9,547 nt of DNA, taken from positions 1-9,547 of the forward strand of contig CAAGAM010000010.1 of the NCBI GenBank assembly GCA_900767815.1, read 5' to 3'. Numbering within the stretch: the stretch's first letter is position 1; every line of letters begins with the position of its first letter. Of this stretch, positions 7,012-9,547 are shown one piece after another. The position numbers and the translations under genes are program-made. The notes under the pieces are model-generated. The model worked only from the letters and a program-made list of their open reading frames with translations. It made no database searches and was not told the origin of the DNA. The stretch comes from Clostridia bacterium. GTDB taxonomy: Bacteria > Bacillota > Clostridia > Christensenellales > Borkfalkiaceae.

Positions 7012-7066
7012 CTTTTCCTTTATCAGCCCTACTCCGCGTAGCGGTTATGCTCCCCGCAGGGGTTAT
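7012..7066 (+). promoter_or_regulatory. Twin-hairpin leader element, copy 2 (before rep)
   Basis: The tract CTTTTCCTTTA begins directly after the TAA of the 87-residue protein gene. Hairpin 1 is CCGC (7034-7037), loop GTA, GCGG (7041-7044); the spacer is TTATGCT; hairpin 2 is CCCC (7052-7055), loop GCA, GGGG (7059-7062), then TTAT. Compared with copies 1 and 3, the last pair of hairpin 2 changes from T-A to C-G on both sides, a compensated change. The rep ribosome site starts 10 nt after the element. The placement suits control of rep translation or transcription, as Ff phages control gene II at its mRNA leader, but the mechanism here is unknown. Confidence 0.68.
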
Positions 7067-7075
7067 AAAAACATC

Positions 7076-7081
7076 GAGGTG
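7076..7081 (+). promoter_or_regulatory. Ribosome site that sets the rep start
   Basis: GAGGTG sits 7 nt before the ATG at 7089. The same frame is open back to 6966, but that extension overlaps the 87-residue gene and runs through the leader hairpins. The added residues look unlike a Rep N-terminus, so 7089 is the start. Confidence 0.8.
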
Positions 7082-7088
7082 CAAAGAA

Positions 7089-8027
7089 ATGCAGAACGCT
7101 TATCAGATAGATTTATTCAACCGAAAAAAGAATCCGTTTACGAGCGAATATAAGATATACCACGACGGTAGCCATTATATCGCCCGTAAATCGGTAAAAG
7201 GACTTAAAAGAAAAACAAAAAAACGCGAATGTTCGAAACTTACAAAGTTGTTCGATTTTCTCTTCGACGAAGCAATAAAAAGCGATATAGCCACCGACGA
7301 AGAAAAGAAACAGTATATCGAAGATAAACTTATCAACGATTATTGTATCGATATGCCCGATATTAAACAATTTATAGAAGAAAATTTCAAACGAAAAATC
7401 CGTAATATATGGCAACGCGAAAAGCGTTTCCGTCGCAAGGCATATCTTAATCGTTGGAACTACTTTGTAACGTTTACTTATGACGGAAAGAAGCACACGG
7501 AAGAAACGTTTATAAAGCGATTGAGGAAATGCCTTGCAAATCTGCATACACGGCGCGGGTGGCGTTATATCGGCGTAACCGAACGCGGCGAAGAAAACGG
7601 AAGATTTCACTATCACTTTTTAATGTATATCCCCGACGGACAAATGGTCGGGAAACTGTACAGAAAGCGCGATTACAGTAAGAAGCACGGAACGGTACAG
7701 GAAACTATATGTAGCGAATTTTTTGAAAGAAAATTTGGAAGAAACGACTTTGAGGAACTAAATATGAACGTAAACGGCGGCAACGCAGTCAAATATTGCT
7801 TAAAATATATGCGCAAAACGAATTCTCGCGGAATTTACAGTCGCGGAACGCCTGCGGAACTTACCAAGGAATTGGACAAGACGTATGCGTTTGCGGCTGA
7901 AATCATAAACGATAAAATACGAGATTTCAATACTTATGCTCAAAGGTGGGTATTGTTTGACGGAATAATCGATTACGACAGGGATATAAAACCTCTGACG
8001 TTACCGAAATTACGGCTCGTATCATAA
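7089..8027 (+). CDS. HUH rolling-circle replication initiator (Rep)
   Basis: This 312-residue endonuclease nicks the plus-strand origin and stays joined to the 5' end by a tyrosine, starting rolling-circle replication. Three Rep motifs appear in order. Motif 1 is the strand YFVTFTYDG (about 125-133). Motif 2 is the metal-binding HUH, here H174-Y175-H176 in RFHYHFLMY, preceded by E165 in GVTERGEENG. Motif 3 is AVKYCLKYMRK, with candidate catalytic tyrosines Y236 and Y240 spaced three residues apart and K239 between, as in two-tyrosine phage initiators. The first 120 residues are basic and specific to this protein (IWQREKRFRRKAYLNRW), probably DNA-binding. No helicase domain is present, so a host helicase is needed. 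It is similar in type to inovirus, microvirus and small-plasmid Reps; context favours an inovirus. The hairpin-rich region just downstream probably holds its target. Confidence 0.88.
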   Translation: MQNAYQIDLFNRKKNPFTSEYKIYHDGSHYIARKSVKGLKRKTKKRECSKLTKLFDFLFDEAIKSDIATDEEKKQYIEDKLINDYCIDMPDIKQFIEENFKRKIRNIWQREKRFRRKAYLNRWNYFVTFTYDGKKHTEETFIKRLRKCLANLHTRRGWRYIGVTERGEENGRFHYHFLMYIPDGQMVGKLYRKRDYSKKHGTVQETICSEFFERKFGRNDFEELNMNVNGGNAVKYCLKYMRKTNSRGIYSRGTPAELTKELDKTYAFAAEIINDKIRDFNTYAQRWVLFDGIIDYDRDIKPLTLPKLRLVS

Positions 8028-8043
8028 AACATACGCAGGAAAG

Positions 8044-8112
8044 ATGAATAAATTTACGTTTTGCGCCGAGGAAAGCACACGGCGCTATTTTGCGTTGCCG
8101 AAAACGAAATAA
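8044..8112 (+). CDS. Possible 22-residue small ORF after rep
   Basis: AGGAAAG directly precedes the ATG at 8044 (spacing rather short). The peptide begins MNKFTFCAEESTRRY and ends PKTK. Codon style is like the neighbours, but a 6-bp hairpin (8063-8085) lies inside the frame and there is no family signal, so it may be chance. Confidence 0.2.
   Translation: MNKFTFCAEESTRRYFALPKTK
8063..8085. other. Hairpin GCGCCG/CGGCGC
   Basis: A perfect 6-bp GC stem (8063-8068 with 8080-8085) has an 11-nt loop and is followed by TATTTTG. It could be a weak terminator for rep or part of the origin structures. Confidence 0.4.
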
Positions 8113-8144
8113 TTACGGTAAAATCACCGTAAAAACCCGTTTTT
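8113..8144. other. Two adjacent AT-type inverted repeats
   Basis: TTACGGT-AAAATC-ACCGTAA (8113-8132) is a perfect 7-bp stem. Overlapping it by two bases, AAAAAC-CC-GTTTTT (8131-8144) is a second, near-perfect palindrome. They could be protein-binding or origin structures; function unknown. Confidence 0.45.
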
Positions 8145-8156
8145 CGTAAAAAAAAT

Positions 8157-8210
8157 AAATAAAAGGCGCGGTTTTCAAAGCGATTTAGCGGAAACCGCGC
8201 CTTTTATTTT
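8157..8210 (+). terminator. Strong bidirectional terminator downstream of rep
   Basis: Arms AAAAGGCGCGGTTT (8161-8174) and AAACCGCGCCTTTT (8192-8205) pair perfectly. They extend inward by a T-G and a C-G pair and outward by four A-T pairs, giving about 20 pairs with a 13-nt loop. The plus strand continues into CCTTTTATTTTG and the minus strand into CCTTTTATTTATTTTTTT, so it can terminate transcription both ways. It most likely ends the transcript carrying rep and isolates the following origin-like region. Confidence 0.82.
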
Positions 8211-8239
8211 GCCGAAAGTCAGTCAGTTTTGGCAGGGAA

Positions 8240-8302
8240 ATTGCGCGCCCCCTCGTCCGCGGCGTTTATCGCCGCGCTCGTATAGACGAGGGGGCGCGCA
8301 AT
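8240..8302. other. Long GC-rich cruciform, candidate packaging signal or origin
   Basis: Outer arms ATTGCGCGCCCCCTCGTC (8240-8257) and GACGAGGGGGCGCGCAAT (8285-8302) pair perfectly over 18 bp. Inside lies a second perfect hairpin, CGCGGCG-TTTAT-CGCCGCG (8258-8276), stacked directly on the left arm, with an 8-nt unpaired CTCGTATA before the right arm. An alternative pairing CTCGT-ATAG-ACGAG (8277-8290) would open the outer stem end. No T-run follows on the plus strand, so a simple terminator is unlikely. In ssDNA this would be the most stable structure of the window. In Ff phages a long imperfect hairpin next to the origin is the packaging signal; an origin stem is the alternative. Confidence 0.6.
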
Positions 8303-8383
8303 GCTCTTTTGCTCTTCTTGCAAGGTAAAAAATGATAGATAAGTACGGCAAAAAACAATATAATTGATAGACAGTGAAAAAGC

Positions 8384-8399
8384 ATTGCGACGTCGCAAT
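8384..8399. other. 16-bp perfect palindrome, operator-like
   Basis: ATTGCGACGTCGCAAT is a perfect palindrome with no spacer, the shape of a site for a dimeric DNA-binding protein. Partly complementary flanks (GAAAAA before, TTTTTC after, 8376-8381 with 8407-8412) could instead extend it into a terminator-like stem before the transposase leader. It starts with ATTGCG, as does the long stem at 8240. Confidence 0.5.
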
Positions 8400-8406
8400 T
8401 AAAGTG

Positions 8407-8459
8407 TTTTTCTCTTATAGGCAAACTCCCGATAGGGTTTTGCTCCCTGCAAGGGTTAT
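8407..8459 (+). promoter_or_regulatory. Twin-hairpin leader element, copy 3 (before transposase)
   Basis: The tract TTTTTCTCTTAT (8407-8418) lies a few bases after a TAA (8400-8402). Hairpin 1 is CCC (8428-8430), loop GATA, GGG (8435-8437), a compensated change from CCGC/GCGG in the other copies. The spacer TTTTGCT is identical to copy 1, and hairpin 2 is CCCT-GCA-AGGG (8445-8455) followed by TTAT. The transposase ribosome site AAAGGA (8465-8470) comes 5 nt after the element. Confidence 0.68.
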
Positions 8460-8479
8460 TTACAAAAGGACAGAACTAT

Positions 8480-9475
8480 ATGACAACAGAATTGAATTTA
8501 AGACGGTGGAATAATCCGTATTCTCCGAAAGAAAAGTTAAAAGCGTTGAATCTTTTGAAGCGTTCCGACGTGGAATTCGTCGCGCACCGCTACCACTGCA
8601 CCATTCAGACGATTTACAGGTGGCGAAGAATTTACGACGGAACGATAGAAAGCCTTGAAAATAAGTCGCACCGTCCGCTTACCGAACACCCGAAAGCGCA
8701 GACCGACGAAGAGAAAAAACATATAGCCGATTTGATAAAACGTAACCCGAATATAGGGTTAAACGAACTGTACGGGAAACTTCGCTTGAACTACGCATAC
8801 AGCCGCAACCCCGTTACGCTTTACAGGTATCTGAAACGAAACGGTTTTTACGATACGAAGAAAACTTATACGCCGTATAAACCGAAACCGTACGATACGC
8901 CCGAACAAATCGGCGTGAAAATGCAAATGGACGTTAAGTATGTGCCGAAAGAGTGTATCGTCGATTCTATTATTGATGACGAAAGATTCTATCAGTACGG
9001 GATAATCGACGAAGCCACGCGCGAAAGGTTTATTTATCCTTACCGTGAGCAGAACGCCGACAGCACGGTTGACTTCGTTAAACGTGCTGTCGCGTTCTTC
9101 GGCTATACCCCACAAATCATTCAGACGGACAACGGCTCGGAATTTACCTTTACGCAGAAAGTAAAGAACGACAGAAAACATTCTTTCGATATATTCTGCG
9201 AACAGCACGGAATCGAACATAAACTTATAAAGCCGAGAACTCCGCGGCATAACGGCAAAATAGAACGCTCGCATAGGTGCGATAACGAACGGTTTTATAA
9301 ATATCTGCGATTTCACAGTTTCGACGATTTGAAAATGCAAATGAAAGCGTATCTGAAACGGTCGAATAATATTCCGATAAGCACGTTATGCAGTCGGGAT
9401 AAAACGAAAAAGTGGCTTACCCCGAACGAGAAGCGAAAAGAATTGCTTTTACTTGATTGGGGCGTGATAGAATAA
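8480..9475 (+). CDS. DDE transposase/integrase (IS481/IS3-like rve domain)
   Basis: This 331-residue, apparently full-length enzyme cuts and joins DNA ends for integration. The N-terminus has a helix-turn-helix (about 16-52; FVAHRYHCTIQTIYRWRRIY) and a second small helical domain to about 122. The retroviral-integrase-type core carries an intact triad: D151 in MQMDVKYVP, D217 in IQTDNGSEF and E262 in RHNGKIERSHR. The gap between the second Asp and the Glu is 44 residues, longer than the usual 35 because of the insert KVKNDRKHS. ATG at 8480 follows AAAGGA (8465-8470). I found no flanking terminal inverted repeats of an ordinary insertion sequence, and the gene carries the same leader as rep, so I infer it belongs to the phage and integrates it. 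A separate IS inserted here is the alternative. Confidence 0.9.
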   Translation: MTTELNLRRWNNPYSPKEKLKALNLLKRSDVEFVAHRYHCTIQTIYRWRRIYDGTIESLENKSHRPLTEHPKAQTDEEKKHIADLIKRNPNIGLNELYGKLRLNYAYSRNPVTLYRYLKRNGFYDTKKTYTPYKPKPYDTPEQIGVKMQMDVKYVPKECIVDSIIDDERFYQYGIIDEATRERFIYPYREQNADSTVDFVKRAVAFFGYTPQIIQTDNGSEFTFTQKVKNDRKHSFDIFCEQHGIEHKLIKPRTPRHNGKIERSHRCDNERFYKYLRFHSFDDLKMQMKAYLKRSNNIPISTLCSRDKTKKWLTPNEKRKELLLLDWGVIE

Positions 9476-9497
9476 TCGTTTTAAATCACATAATTTA

Positions 9498-9524
9498 AGC
9501 CGACCTTTACAGTCGGCTATTTTG
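9498..9524 (+). terminator. Terminator after the transposase gene
   Basis: AGCCGAC (9498-9504) and GTCGGCT (9512-9518) form a perfect 7-bp stem with a 7-nt loop, followed by ATTTTGG. The T-run is short, so strength is moderate. It may mark the right end of the element's transcribed part. Confidence 0.6.
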
Positions 9525-9547
9525 GCGTTCACGAATATAAATTTTTG

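Larger units (their letters stand above)
8028..8479. other. Hairpin-rich noncoding region, candidate origin and packaging region
   Basis: This is the largest gap in the window and carries at least six inverted repeats plus leader copy 3. In Ff phages the intergenic region beside the replication gene contains several hairpins that form the packaging signal and both strand origins. The same density of structures here, directly after rep, suggests the same roles. No Rep nick site can be named from sequence alone. The individual structures are listed separately. Confidence 0.6.
1..9547 (+). mobile_element. Inovirus-like (filamentous phage) prophage or episome, incomplete at left
   Basis: Three hallmarks sit together on one strand: a Zot/pI-type assembly ATPase, an HUH rolling-circle Rep, and exported or membrane-anchored proteins that could be virion components. 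A hairpin-rich noncoding region follows rep, comparable in position and content to the intergenic region of Ff phages. A DDE transposase at the right end is a plausible integration enzyme. No tail, portal, terminase or capsid gene is visible, nor any relaxase or conjugation gene apart from Rep. No secretin gene is seen, as expected for a monoderm host. The first gene is cut by the window edge. I found no attachment sites, so I cannot say whether the element is integrated or where it ends. A single-strand gene order fits a phage that packages one strand. The inovirus assignment is inference from gene content. Confidence 0.72.

Noticed and set aside
6966..7088. Upstream in-frame extension of rep
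   Set aside because: It overlaps the preceding gene, translates through the leader hairpins and lacks a ribosome site, whereas ATG 7089 has GAGGTG at good spacing.
4544..8027. Conjugative plasmid or ICE (coupling protein plus relaxase)
   Set aside because: The HUH protein has the phage/plasmid Rep layout, the ATPase carries Zot-like downstream motifs, and no other conjugation gene is visible.
8407..8459. Leader elements as sigma-70 promoters (TATAA-like after hairpin 2)
   Set aside because: The TTGCTC to TATAAC spacing is about 11 nt and the -10-like bases differ in copy 3; paired stems explain the conservation better.
3678..8459. The three leaders as a CRISPR array or IS ends
   Set aside because: Copies are thousands of bases apart, same orientation, imperfect in sequence but conserved in pairing.
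9479..9510. dif/XerCD-like site at the right end
   Set aside because: TTAAAT-CACATA-ATTTAA is a small inverted repeat, but it does not match the Firmicutes dif pattern I know.

Overview
The window looks like most of a filamentous-phage (inovirus-like) prophage or episome of a Gram-positive (monoderm) bacterium, probably an uncultured gut-type Clostridia member of the Bacillota. Every gene I support lies on the + strand, most ribosome sites are AGGAG-like, TGA is used as a stop, and gaps are short. Two hallmark genes support the call. One is a multi-pass membrane ATPase whose C-terminal half matches the Zot/pI morphogenesis family (4544-6730). The other is an HUH rolling-circle replication initiator (7089-8027). 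I see no outer-membrane secretin (pIV), which fits a single-membrane host. The host assignment is inference from sequence style only.

Layout. (1) 1-3676 is a surface/virion block: an incomplete Ig-like (Big_2-type) protein, a single-pass membrane protein, a 658-residue exported protein with a C-terminal membrane anchor that recalls pIII-like adsorption proteins, and a 16-residue Arg/Lys peptide. (2) 3678-4454 holds a leader element, a strong leftward terminator, one AT-rich and Lys-rich gene of a different style (probable cargo) and three small hairpins. (3) 4455-7011 is the assembly block: a 30-residue membrane peptide overlapping the ATPase by ATGA, the ATPase, and an 87-residue basic protein. 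(4) 7012-8027 is a second leader element and Rep. (5) 8028-8479 is a noncoding region packed with inverted repeats, including a very long GC-rich 18-bp stem; it is the best candidate for replication origins and the packaging signal. (6) 8407-9520 is a third leader element, a full-length DDE transposase and a terminator.

The most unusual signal is a roughly 55-nt leader present three times (3678-3735, 7012-7066, 8407-8459). It has a pyrimidine tract starting close after a TAA, then two small hairpins 7 nt apart whose stems change in a compensated way between copies, then GTTAT. It precedes the cargo/ATPase block, rep and the transposase, so these genes may share one post-transcriptional or ssDNA-level control. 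The transposase carries the same leader, which suggests it is part of the element and serves as its integrase, as transposases do in some spiroplasma inoviruses. The major coat gene and the left boundary are probably upstream of the window. I could not recognise a host promoter with confidence anywhere.
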